A stretch of DNA of 64,000 bases, from contig NZ_JALKFS010000005.1 in NCBI RefSeq assembly GCF_023051145.1, positions 3,055,733-3,119,732 of the forward strand, written 5' to 3'. The notes under the pieces are model-generated. The model searched no databases. It saw only the letters and a list, made by a program, of their open reading frames with translations, and was not told the DNA's origin. Below are positions 10,313-20,318 of the stretch, one piece after another; positions within the stretch are counted from its first letter, which is position 1; each line of letters begins with the position of its first letter. The position numbers were made by a program, and so were the translations under genes. Origin of the DNA: Williamsia sp. DF01-3 (GTDB lineage Bacteria > Actinomycetota > Actinomycetes > Mycobacteriales > Mycobacteriaceae).

Positions 10313-10885
10313 TCAGTGCAGCAGTAGATATCCGGTGCCGGCCACCGCGGCAGCCCACAGCACCGATGCCAACGTCCCGATGATGAACTGTTCGGCGGCG
10401 CCCGGTTCGCGGAGTTCCGGGTAGCGAGCGAGTCCCTTGACCGCCAGCACAATTGCTATCGCCTCGGGCCATCGTAGACCCAGTGCTGCCACCACCGCGA
10501 TTCGCTCCAGGTATCCGATGACGCGGCCTCCTCGCAGTGGCGTCGGCGCTGGTGGTTCCGGTGCATCTCCGGAGCCGGCCGTCTCCGGTTCCGGTGGCCG
10601 GGTGTCCAGTTGCCACGGTTCTATACCCCCGAGCAGCAAGGCGCCGCGAACCAGCAGGGTGCCGCCGGTGACCGCGGCCAGAACGGTGAGGCCGTGGGTG
10701 ATCACCGCGGCCGCGCCCGAGGCCCGGTCCGCGAGCAGGGCGAGCACTGCCACCCCACCGAGAGCCAGGGGCGTGGCCACTGCGGCGATGAGGTTCGGAC
10801 CGGTCCGATGTCCGATCGGCGCTGCAGCAAGGATCAGCGGCAGCACAACGGTGACCCCGAGCAGGACAAGCGCAGCGATGATCAT
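10313..10885 (-). CDS. Polytopic membrane protein paired with SatD-like gene
   Basis: A 190-residue protein with about five hydrophobic segments. It starts MIIAALVLLGVTVVLPLIL and a Pro-rich cytoplasmic or outer loop lies near the middle (TRPPEPETAGSG). Its ATG overlaps the stop of the upstream SatD-like gene by four bases, so the two are coupled. No transport or enzyme motif is recognised. The arrangement of a SatD-like protein with a small membrane protein suggests a joint function, which is unknown. Confidence 0.75.
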   Translation of the reverse strand: MIIAALVLLGVTVVLPLILAAAPIGHRTGPNLIAAVATPLALGGVAVLALLADRASGAAAVITHGLTVLAAVTGGTLLVRGALLLGGIEPWQLDTRPPEPETAGSGDAPEPPAPTPLRGGRVIGYLERIAVVAALGLRWPEAIAIVLAVKGLARYPELREPGAAEQFIIGTLASVLWAAAVAGTGYLLLH

Positions 10886-11463
10886 GAATGTGCCGACTGC
10901 AGTAGATGTGTGGCCAGCAAACGCGTCTCCTCCTCGATGTACCAGTCCGCGGCACGCAATCGCTGCGACAGCGCCTGCGGGGTGATCCCGAGTGTGGCAG
11001 CAGCCACCGACTGAGTCTGTCCCGAACGCATCTGGCGAGCCGCGGCGTGTCCGGCATCCGATCGTCCGGCGACCGTGCGGACCAGCAATCGAAGCCCGGT
11101 CTGGGCGTATGTGCAGGGCGTGGGGTCAGGCCCCACGACGGCGACGCTGTAAGGATTGGTCTTCGCGGCATTGACCGCGTCGCGTGCGCGTTCGAACGCG
11201 GGTCCCCGCCCGGCGCGAGTGATGGATGGCAACGGGAGTTCCACGGTGCCGATCCCGACCCCGATACTCCACCCACCTTCTTCGGCGAGGGTGAGCACGG
11301 TGTCGACGACTGCGGCGGGGTCGTCGAGTACTGCCTGGAACTCGTCTCCCGCGGTTCGATCGAATGGGCGGATGACCGGGATGTGGGTCAGCGACTGCAG
11401 CGCGTGGGGTACACGGTCGGCTTCTCGTCGGCTGTGCCGTTGGTCGATGGTGACGACGTACAT
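10882..11463 (-). CDS. SatD-family protein with C-terminal helix-turn-helix
   Basis: A 193-residue protein starting MYVVTIDQRHSRR. A DRTAGDEFQ motif and an Ile/Gly-rich stretch (WSIGVGIGTVELPLP) recall the SatD family and nucleotide-cyclase-like folds. The C-terminus has a clear helix-turn-helix (VAAATLGITPQALSQRLRA). The frame is open to 11583, but the ATG at 11463 is preferred: it follows a GGGAAG and places the CTTGAT/ATCAAG array in the leader. It may be an autoregulator. Functional class is inferred from motif resemblance only. Confidence 0.68.
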   Translation of the reverse strand: MYVVTIDQRHSRREADRVPHALQSLTHIPVIRPFDRTAGDEFQAVLDDPAAVVDTVLTLAEEGGWSIGVGIGTVELPLPSITRAGRGPAFERARDAVNAAKTNPYSVAVVGPDPTPCTYAQTGLRLLVRTVAGRSDAGHAAARQMRSGQTQSVAAATLGITPQALSQRLRAADWYIEEETRLLATHLLQSAHS

Positions 11464-11481
11464 CGGGCTTCCCGTCCGTTT

Positions 11482-11515
11482 ATCAAGTACATAACCTTGA
11501 TCGGAGGGTATCAAG
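11482..11515 (-). promoter_or_regulatory. Triple half-site operator upstream of the SatD-like operon
   Basis: Three perfect 6-bp half-sites alternate in orientation with exact 8-bp spacers: ATCAAG-N8-CTTGAT-N8-ATCAAG on the + strand. They lie 19 to 52 bases upstream of the SatD-like start. The stretch is locally A+T-rich (TATGTACTTGATAAAC on the coding strand), as expected of a promoter. The geometry (14-bp repeat period, alternating orientation) suggests cooperative binding of a dimeric regulator, perhaps the helix-turn-helix protein encoded downstream. Regulator identity is inference. Confidence 0.55.
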
Positions 11516-11607
11516 CCTGGAGCCTTTACTTCAAGGAATTCCGCTCTCAGACTTGTCGGTCGGGCGGCCCTCGGTGGACTCACCCGTGACGCAGGGGCAA
11601 CCTTGGC

Positions 11608-12333
11608 TCAACCAGCACGGTTCGAGAGTTCATCTGCAGGCTTGACGGTGTTCTCCACATCGCCATCGGTGGGTTTCCTCACCGACAGCCTCGTGTCGAG
11701 GATCAGACCGAACACGCCGAGGCTGAACAGGCCCGCCGACAAGGCCAGCATGATCGGATCGCCGTCTCCCGCGAGCGCATTGCCGAGGATCACCACGGCT
11801 GCTGTTCCAGGTGCCACACCGATCACCGTGGCAAGCGCATAAGGCACGAACTTGATGGCAGACAGAGCTGCGACGTAGTTGGTGACAGAGAACGGAAACG
11901 CGGCGATCAGCCGGAGTGATCCGACCGCAAGCCATCCCCGGCGTTCCATGCGCAGCTCCACCGACCGAGCAACCGGGTGGCGTAGATAAGGCCGGATACG
12001 TTCTCGTCCCAGGCGTCTGACCAGTACAAAAGCCATCAAAGCCGCGAATATGGTGGCCAGCATCGCGCCGACGAAACCCACCAGCGGACCGAACAGCAAA
12101 CCGGATGCTGCCGTGAACGCCGAGCGGGGTACGGGTCCGATCGCGATGACGGCATAGCCGATGAAGAAGATCCATACGAAGTTCGGCCCGAACGAGTCGG
12201 CCCAGTCCCGGAGCCTGCCCACCGAGGGCAAGGGGATCAGGTAGGCGCCGAGCAGGACGGCGAGCACCACCACCAGTCCGCCGAGCGCCCGGATCACCGC
12301 GGTTCGCCCGGTGAGCCGGCCACTGAATTTCAC
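11608..12333 (-). CDS. TVP38/TMEM64 (SNARE-associated, DedA-like) membrane protein
   Basis: A 241-residue polytopic protein. It shows the family core: FIGYAVIAIGPVPRS, a helix-hairpin region AASGLLFGPLVGFVGAML, RLGRERIRPYLRH, then PFSVTNYVAALSAIKFVPYALATVIGVAPGT. These VTT-domain proteins are linked to lipid scrambling or transport across membranes. It is the syntenic counterpart of M. tuberculosis Rv1491c, next to mutA on the opposite strand. The start ATG is 164 bases from the mutA ATG, so the gap is a divergent promoter region. Confidence 0.85.
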   Translation of the reverse strand: MKFSGRLTGRTAVIRALGGLVVVLAVLLGAYLIPLPSVGRLRDWADSFGPNFVWIFFIGYAVIAIGPVPRSAFTAASGLLFGPLVGFVGAMLATIFAALMAFVLVRRLGRERIRPYLRHPVARSVELRMERRGWLAVGSLRLIAAFPFSVTNYVAALSAIKFVPYALATVIGVAPGTAAVVILGNALAGDGDPIMLALSAGLFSLGVFGLILDTRLSVRKPTDGDVENTVKPADELSNRAG

Positions 12334-12497
12334 GGTCTCAAGGATACGGGCGAAAAAAGTCGCAAAGATGTGCGCGACGCCACTGTTCGGGCATCGACTC
12401 CCCGTACCGGGCCGAGCGTTTGATCGGATAGTGTCGATTCACCTCAAGATGCGATAGAGATCACGACGTCACAAGCAGATCGAAGGGCTCACGCCGA

Positions 12498-14380
12498 ATG
12501 CCGGATACCCGACCAGACCTCCACGACCTGGAGTCCAGTTACCAGCAATGGTCCGACTCCGCCGCACAGGTGCTCGCGAAGTCCAAGCGCGTCGACGTCG
12601 CCGATCTGCGCGACACCCCAGAGGCGCTCTTGTCGACCACCACCCCGGATGCGTTGACCATCAAGCCGCTCTACACGCGGCGTGACGAACTCGACGAGCC
12701 AGGGTTGCCCGGGTCCTACCCGTTCGTCCGAGGCAGCGACCGCGTCCGGGACGTCAACATGGGGTGGCGCGTCACCGAGCGCTTCGGCGACCCGGTCGGC
12801 GAGCCCCAGGATCCGGCGGCCCTGAACCAGGCGATTCTCGAGGCGCTGAACAACGGGGCCAGCGGGCTGTGGCTGACGGTCGGTGACTCTGTCATCGCCC
12901 CGAAGGATCTCGCCGCCGTTCTCGACGGCGTCTACCTCGATCTGGTTCCGGTCACACTCGACGCCGGTGCCGCGGGCATCGAGGCCGCGCAGGTCCTCCA
13001 GCCACTCCTCCCGGACTCCGCGACGGTCGGCACGGTCAGCTCCTATGGCCTAGCACCTCTGACTGCCGCGTTCTCCGGGCGTCCGGCGGTTGCACTCGCC
13101 GATGCGATCGGGGTGGCGGCATCGGCCGGCGGGGCCGTGCGGTCAATCCGTGTGGATGGCACCGACTTCGCCCTCGGTGGCGCCACCGACGTGCAGGAAC
13201 TCGCCCTGGTCACCGCCGCCGGCGTCGAGTACCTCAGGGCCCTCACCGCGGCCGGACTGGCTGTCGACAAGGCCCTGAACCAGCTGACGTTCGCACTGTC
13301 GGCCACCGACGACCAGTTCGGAACGGTGGCCAAGTTCCGCGCGATCCGCCGCCTCTGGGGACGGGTCGCCGAGGTCAGTGGAGCACCTGAGGCCGGGGGA
13401 GCGGTGACCCACGGGGTGACCGCGCTGAGCATGATGAGTCAGCGTGATCCCTGGGTGAACATGTTGCGAGTGACCACGGCCACCTTCGGCGCCGGAGTCG
13501 GCGGTGCCGATCAGATCACGGTGCTGCCCTTCGACGTGGCCCTGCCACCGGCAGACCGAACCACCAGCCCGAGCTTCTCCCGCCGGATGGCACGCAACAC
13601 CCAGCTGCTCCTCATCGAGGAGTCGAACGTGGCCAAAGTGCTCGACCCCGCGGGTGGTGCATGGTTCGTCGAGTCGCTCACCGACGACCTCGCTGCGTCG
13701 GCGTGGGCACTGTTCCAGGAGATCGAGGCCAAAGGCGGGTACCAGAAGGCCCTCGACGACGGGTGGATCGGCGAGCAGGTCTCCATCTCCCTGGCCGCCC
13801 GAGATGAGGCCGTCGCCCACCGGACCACCTCGCTCACCGGCATCAACGAGTTCCCCAACCTGGCCGAGAAGCCGCTCACCACACCAGATTCGGCCGACTT
13901 CGTCGACCTGCCGACCGCAGCGCCGAATCTGGCCCGCACCGCTCGGCCGTTCGAGCGTCTGCGTGATCGTTCCGATGCGTTTCTCGCATCCCGCGGAAAA
14001 CGGCCGATCGCCATGTTGCTCCCACTCGGGTCGGTCGCCGAACACAACGCCCGTACGACGTTCATCGCGAACCTGCTGGCGGCGGCGGCATCGAGTCGAT
14101 CAATCCGGGACCGCTGACCGCCGACGCCATCGCTGCCGCGAGGGCGACGTCCGGAGATCCGGTTGTCGCGGTCCTGTGCGCGGCCAACCCGCGCTACGAG
14201 AGCGACGGCGCAGGCGCCCTCGCGGCCGCTCGCGAGGCCGGATTTAACACCGTCCTGCTCGCCGGGCCGGCCAAGGCGTGGACTGATGAGCAGAACGCGC
14301 CGGACGGGTACCTGCAGATCGGGATCGACGCGATCTCGACGCTGACAGAACTGCTGGACACGATCGAGGCGGAGAGCTGA
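12498..14380 (+). pseudogene. mutA: Methylmalonyl-CoA mutase small subunit (frameshifted as sequenced)
   Basis: The beta subunit of the B12-dependent mutase that interconverts (R)-methylmalonyl-CoA and succinyl-CoA in propionate, odd-chain and cholesterol catabolism. The first frame runs 539 residues and ends in a nonsense tail (AAASSRSIRDR). The correct sequence continues in another frame from GGIESINPGPLTAD to EAES at 14380. Adding one G to the GGCGGCGGCGG tract near 14085-14093 restores a 627-residue protein of normal length. The stop is one base before the mutB ATG. The degenerate C-terminal B12-like domain lies after the break, so a real mutation would be disabling. Confidence 0.88.
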
Positions 14381-14381
14381 C

Positions 14382-16091
<1,710 letters not shown>

Positions 16092-17009
16092 TGCAATATC
16101 CCAGGTGCTCAGACAGTGTCACAACAGCCAGTGCAGACCCACTAGATTATAAAAATTAGCAGCGAGGCTGGACAGGCAGTTGATTGATGCGGTTGTACTA
16201 ATATCACGCGAGGCCCAGAAACAGGAGCCCGTCTCAAAAAAAACAGCAGCAAATATAGCGGGCAGGATCACAAGCTCGCTTGATCATGGCTGGAGTACCA
16301 TCGCTGGTCACTGCTTGATCCTACCTGATTGCCGGGATGGCTCTGTTCCTAGAAGAATCTCCTGACGAGAGCCCAGGCAGAGTGGCTGGACACGATTGCT
16401 CATGCCTGTAAACTTAATGTTGTTTGGTGGAACACTTGACTTGCAGGCTGGAGGTTGCAGTGATGCTGGCCAGCAGCCAAGGCAAGGCAGGATCATGAGA
16501 TCGTGAGCCAGGAGCACTCCATGTAGAGCCCAGGAGTCAAGACGCAGTGCCGCTTGCTAGCCCACCAGCTGGTCTAAGTCATTATTGACTCCATATTTGT
16601 AGCCGCACGCCAGTGCCCATGCCCAGAATTCAAAAACAGATAGCTGAGTGTTCTTGAGGCACCAAGGCAGGTGTTATTGCATCACCATTGATCAAGGGGC
16701 TAAGGCTGATTTTTGACTGGCAGAGAGCACCTGCCTAATTCCTGCTCAAGCCAAGCCTACTTGGCCTGAAGCCTACACGAGGCCACCGGCCTGGGCAGGC
16801 CAAAGATGGCCTCTGGTGCGCCAGCCTCGAGTCCCAGCGATTGGCATTTGCAGCCTGGCATCACCAGCCGGGAAGCTGGCAAGTCCAACGAGGCCGATTC
16901 CGTCGCAAATGCAAGCGTCCTCCGTCTGTTACAAGTCACATAAACAGGGTGTTGGCACGATCCACGCGCTCGATACCGTCCGCCAAAAAAATTTAGTGCT
17001 CATCTTCGC

Positions 17010-17684
17010 GACAAGACCAGGATGGGTCGGCTGTCGGTGAACCCGAACGCCTACATTCGGCCGTCACCGACATCGGGAACGCTCGGCGGTGTCGCCAAGG
17101 CCACTCGCGAGACCATCGTGCTGCTCGAGGCCGCGGGCTTCGACGTGGTCCTGGTGGAGACCGTCGGTGTCGGCCAGTCGGAGGTGACCGTCGCGAACAT
17201 GGTCGACGTATTCTGCTTCCTCACCCTCGCCCGCACAGGAGATTCGTTGCAGGGCATCAAGAAAGGCGTGCTCGAACTCGCCGACATCGTGGTGGTGAAC
17301 AAGGCCGACGGCAAGCACCAACGCGAGGCACGCAGTGCCGCAAAAGAACTCCAGGGTGCGCTCCGACTGCTGTCGCCACATGACGCCCTCTGGCGGCCTC
17401 CGGTGCTCACCATGAGTGCGATGGAGAATGTCGGGGTCCGGGAGTTCTGGGAGACGGTCCTCAAGCACAAGGACGTGCTCGAGCAAGCGGGGGAGTTCCA
17501 GGCTCGGCGCAACAAACAGCAGGTCAACTGGATGTGGTCGATGGTCACCGACCAGTTGCTCCGCCGACTGGACTCGAGCGAGGCAGTACGGGGTATCCGC
17601 GGCCGTATCGAGGAAGAGGTACGGGCAGGCACCCTGACGCCGGCGCTGGCCGCGACCAGGATCGTCGAGGCGTTCGACGGCTAG
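17010..17684 (+). pseudogene. meaB: MeaB/ArgK-type GTPase chaperone of methylmalonyl-CoA mutase, 5'-truncated
   Basis: A G3E-family GTPase that loads and protects adenosylcobalamin on the mutase. Homology begins abruptly at DKTRMGRLSVNPNAY and runs to the normal C-terminus. Retained features are the ETVGVGQSE switch region and the NKADG specificity motif. About 110 N-terminal residues are absent, including the P-loop (expected GxPGxGKS). No plausible start with a ribosome site precedes it in frame; the first ATG is internal (17022). The break coincides with the right edge of the foreign segment. Its stop overlaps the convergent nucleoside hydrolase gene by 3 bases. Confidence 0.9.
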
Positions 17685-18721
17685 TCGTGTAGCTGCTGCA
17701 CCGTCACCGCAAACGCCGCCACGCGTTCGATGAGCGCGTCGAAGAACAGTTCGGGATCGGTTGCGTCGGCGATGTCCGCGTTGTTCTCCCGACCCCAGAA
17801 CTGCCGTTCGTCGGCAATGGTCGTTCCACGTGTGAGAGAACCCTCGGTCTCCACGTCCACGCACGCAGGCCGGGTACGCGCGACGGCAGGATCAAGCGCA
17901 ACAGCGGCCGCGAACGGGTCGTGCATGTGGCAGATGTACCCCTCGGCGTGGGCCTCGTGGAACTCGAAGTAGAACCGGACGGCGTCGACGAGATGCCGGA
18001 TGACGACATTGCTCGCAACCGACCGGACCCCCTGTTCATCATCGGGTCCTGGCTGTTCGACGGGACTGGACTCGGCAAGCGCGGCCAGGCGGCCCAGGTG
18101 GTCCGGCGTCATCCGGATCGTCTCGGTGAGATCGAGTGGGCAGATGATCGGCCGTGGGGCACCATCCATACCGAACGCCGCGAACACCTCCTTGGCTGCC
18201 TCCGGATCAACGGCGATGTTCCATTCGGACGTGGGCGTTGTGTTACCGGGGTGATGGAACGTCCCGCCCATGATCACCAGCCGCCGAAGTCGGGTCGGCA
18301 GGGCCGGGTCGCGTCGGATGGCCAGCGCAAGGTTGGTCAGGGGCCCGGTGACGAGTCCGACGAGGTCACCCGAGTGTTCTTCGCTGAGTTCGATCCAGGC
18401 GTCGGCCGCATCGCGGTGCGAGGGGGACGACGTGGGCGCCGGCAACTGCGCGTAACCGACCCCGAGCGGCCCGTGGGTGTCCTCGGTGGTCATCAGTGAG
18501 CCGGCGAGTGGGCCTGACGCTCCCAGACACACCTCGATGTCGTCCCGGCCGCACAGTTCGAGCCACGCCAGGTTGTTCCCACACACCACATCCGTCGGCA
18601 CATTGCCCCCGGTCGACAGGACAGCCCGCAGGTCTGCGGCCGGATGGGCGAGCAGGTAGAGCAGGGCCAGCGAGTCGTCGATACCCGTGTCGCAATCGAA
18701 GATCAGGGGGACTGTAACCAC
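17681..18721 (-). CDS. Inosine/uridine-preferring nucleoside hydrolase
   Basis: Hydrolyses the N-glycosidic bond of ribonucleosides to base plus ribose in salvage. The signature DCDTGIDD is at residues 9-16 and supplies the Ca2+-binding aspartates. Further family features are LTNLALAI, GGTFHHPGNTTPTSEWNIAVDPEAA and a C-terminal HDPFAAA. At 346 residues it is slightly longer than typical. It starts at a GTG that faces the oxygenase gene, so the 113-base gap holds two divergent promoters. Substrate preference cannot be read from the sequence. Confidence 0.88.
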   Translation of the reverse strand: MVTVPLIFDCDTGIDDSLALLYLLAHPAADLRAVLSTGGNVPTDVVCGNNLAWLELCGRDDIEVCLGASGPLAGSLMTTEDTHGPLGVGYAQLPAPTSSPSHRDAADAWIELSEEHSGDLVGLVTGPLTNLALAIRRDPALPTRLRRLVIMGGTFHHPGNTTPTSEWNIAVDPEAAKEVFAAFGMDGAPRPIICPLDLTETIRMTPDHLGRLAALAESSPVEQPGPDDEQGVRSVASNVVIRHLVDAVRFYFEFHEAHAEGYICHMHDPFAAAVALDPAVARTRPACVDVETEGSLTRGTTIADERQFWGRENNADIADATDPELFFDALIERVAAFAVTVQQLHD

Positions 18722-18834
18722 CTGATGACCCTAGTGGATGACCGGAATGGTCCAGAGAATGTGCTCGGGAACTGTCACGTGTTCTCGTTTTGGTGTTAAT
18801 CTGATCACGAGCGTTTCCCGATGGAAGGTTTCCG

Positions 18835-19842
18835 ATGACGATTGCCGAGTCCGTTTCCACCAACACTGCCGCGCCGGCACGTCCCCGGATCGCTGCGCCC
18901 GGCGAGGGCGAAGATTCTCTGATCAACAACATCGACGGCGACATCGAGCTGATCCCGCCGGACTCGATCACTGCAGAGTTGACCGGACATTTCACGTTCC
19001 TGCCGGTCAACGGCGCGGCCTTTGTGATGCAGGTGATGCTCCCTGTGATCGGCGATGTGGTGGACAAGTATTCGGTGTTCCGCACCGACCCGGCCGGGCG
19101 CGCGATCCGGTCGGTGGATTCTGTTCTCCGCTGGATCTACGGCGGACAGGAGGCGATCGAAGAAGGCAAGAGGCTGCGCCGGATGCACCAGCCGCTGCAG
19201 ATGAAGAACTCGCAGGGCAAACACATCAGCGCACTCAATCCCGAGGCGTATCAATGGGTCATCGCCACCGCGTACCCCACCACCATCAAGGCCGGACCAC
19301 TTCTGATCGGTCGAGAGTTCAACGCCGAAGAGAAGCAGGAGATCTTCCGCGACAATCGTCGCATCGCCAAGATCGTGCAGGTGCCGATGAAGGGGTACCC
19401 GACAACGATCGAGGAGTTCGGCGAGTACTACGAAGACTTCGTCAACAACAAGCTGGTCGCGCACAAGGTCGCGCTGGAGCTGATCGGCCAGATGCGCGAA
19501 GCGCCCCCGATTCCCGACTCCGTCCCGGCCGCACTGCGACCGGCGGCGAAGAAGGCCGCCAAGTTCGCCATGTCACCGGTTCAGAACCTGAACTACCTGA
19601 CCACGGTCGGGGTGATGGATCCACGCGTCCGCGAGATTCTCGGCCTCACGTGGAGTGACCGCGAGCAGCGTGACCTCGAGCGGATGCATGCCGTGATCCG
19701 TGGTTCGTACAAGGTGCTGCCCGAGCGACTGACCTACTTCCCGCTGGCGTACCACGCCCGCCGCCACCACGCCGCCATCCAGGCGATGAAAAAGCGCGAA
19801 TTAGGCGGTGCCGCATACAAAGTCGGTAAGTCTCACGCCTGA
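18835..19842 (+). CDS. MpaB-type oxygenase (DUF2236)
   Basis: A 335-residue protein of the DUF2236 / ER-bound oxygenase MpaB family, which also includes the latex-clearing protein Lcp. These are haem-dependent oxygenases. Conserved features visible are DSVLRWIYGG, a Tyr-rich EYYEDFVNNKL, GLTWSDREQRDLERM and the C-terminal YHARRHHAAI. There is no signal peptide, so it is cytoplasmic, unlike secreted Lcp. The leader contains GAAC-N8-GTTC around a CACGTG core (18769-18784) and a TTAATCTGATCA stretch. Substrate unknown. Confidence 0.8.
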   Translation: MTIAESVSTNTAAPARPRIAAPGEGEDSLINNIDGDIELIPPDSITAELTGHFTFLPVNGAAFVMQVMLPVIGDVVDKYSVFRTDPAGRAIRSVDSVLRWIYGGQEAIEEGKRLRRMHQPLQMKNSQGKHISALNPEAYQWVIATAYPTTIKAGPLLIGREFNAEEKQEIFRDNRRIAKIVQVPMKGYPTTIEEFGEYYEDFVNNKLVAHKVALELIGQMREAPPIPDSVPAALRPAAKKAAKFAMSPVQNLNYLTTVGVMDPRVREILGLTWSDREQRDLERMHAVIRGSYKVLPERLTYFPLAYHARRHHAAIQAMKKRELGGAAYKVGKSHA

Positions 19843-20318
19843 CGAAGGACGTCGCGTGTGAGTTCGAGCTGGCCGAGGTGCTGGGCCAGCTCGCGCACCA
19901 CGTGTGTCAACACCCACTCCGCGGTGGCGGTTGCGGCCTCGGGGCGTGTGGAACCGGTGACAGTCCGATCGCGGATCCCTTCGCGTAGTGCGATATCCAC
20001 CCACTCGGGCAGACGCGCACGAACATCATCGACCCGTGTGATCAGGTCATCGACCCGACCGGCGGCAGTGAACTCGGCGGCGCGGTCCCGCGGGATCCTC
20101 AGGCCGGCGATCACCGAGCCCGCCCAGTGCTCGATCACGCCGACACAGTGGAACACGATGGCGTACGGACTGTTGGCGCCCGGCAGATCCGGCCTGGTGT
20201 TGGCCAGCTCGTCTCCGAGACCCCGCAGGATCTCCGTCATCGACGACAAACTCTCGCCGATGATCACCAGAGTGGCTTCAGCCAAACGACCTTCGGCGTC
20301 TTGCCGCGACGTCACCAT
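19833..20318 (-). CDS. DinB-like (DUF664-type) protein
   Basis: A 161-residue four-helix-bundle type protein. The N-terminal helix ends in SLSSMTEILRGL. FHCVGVIEHWAGSVI and the C-terminal WVLTHVVRELAQHLGQLELTRD carry well-spaced histidines typical of DinB/YfiT metal-binding sites. In Actinobacteria such proteins are often mycothiol-dependent S-transferases, which would fit the mshC gene in this window, but that is inference. The start ATG overlaps the end of the SDR gene upstream, and the stop overlaps the convergent oxygenase gene by 10 bases. Confidence 0.78.
   Translation of the reverse strand: MVTSRQDAEGRLAEATLVIIGESLSSMTEILRGLGDELANTRPDLPGANSPYAIVFHCVGVIEHWAGSVIAGLRIPRDRAAEFTAAGRVDDLITRVDDVRARLPEWVDIALREGIRDRTVTGSTRPEAATATAEWVLTHVVRELAQHLGQLELTRDVLRQA

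Noticed and set aside
12334-12497. Cobalamin riboswitch before mutA
   Set aside because: No B12-box-like element was recognised in the leader. The same applies to the short metH leader.
16180-16939. Small open frames in the foreign segment
   Set aside because: They are 60-74 codons, lack ribosome sites, have no recognisable residues and fall in sequence without codon bias.
18769-18784. LexA box upstream of the MpaB-type gene
   Set aside because: GAAC and GTTC are 8 bases apart, whereas the actinobacterial SOS box has a 4-base spacer.
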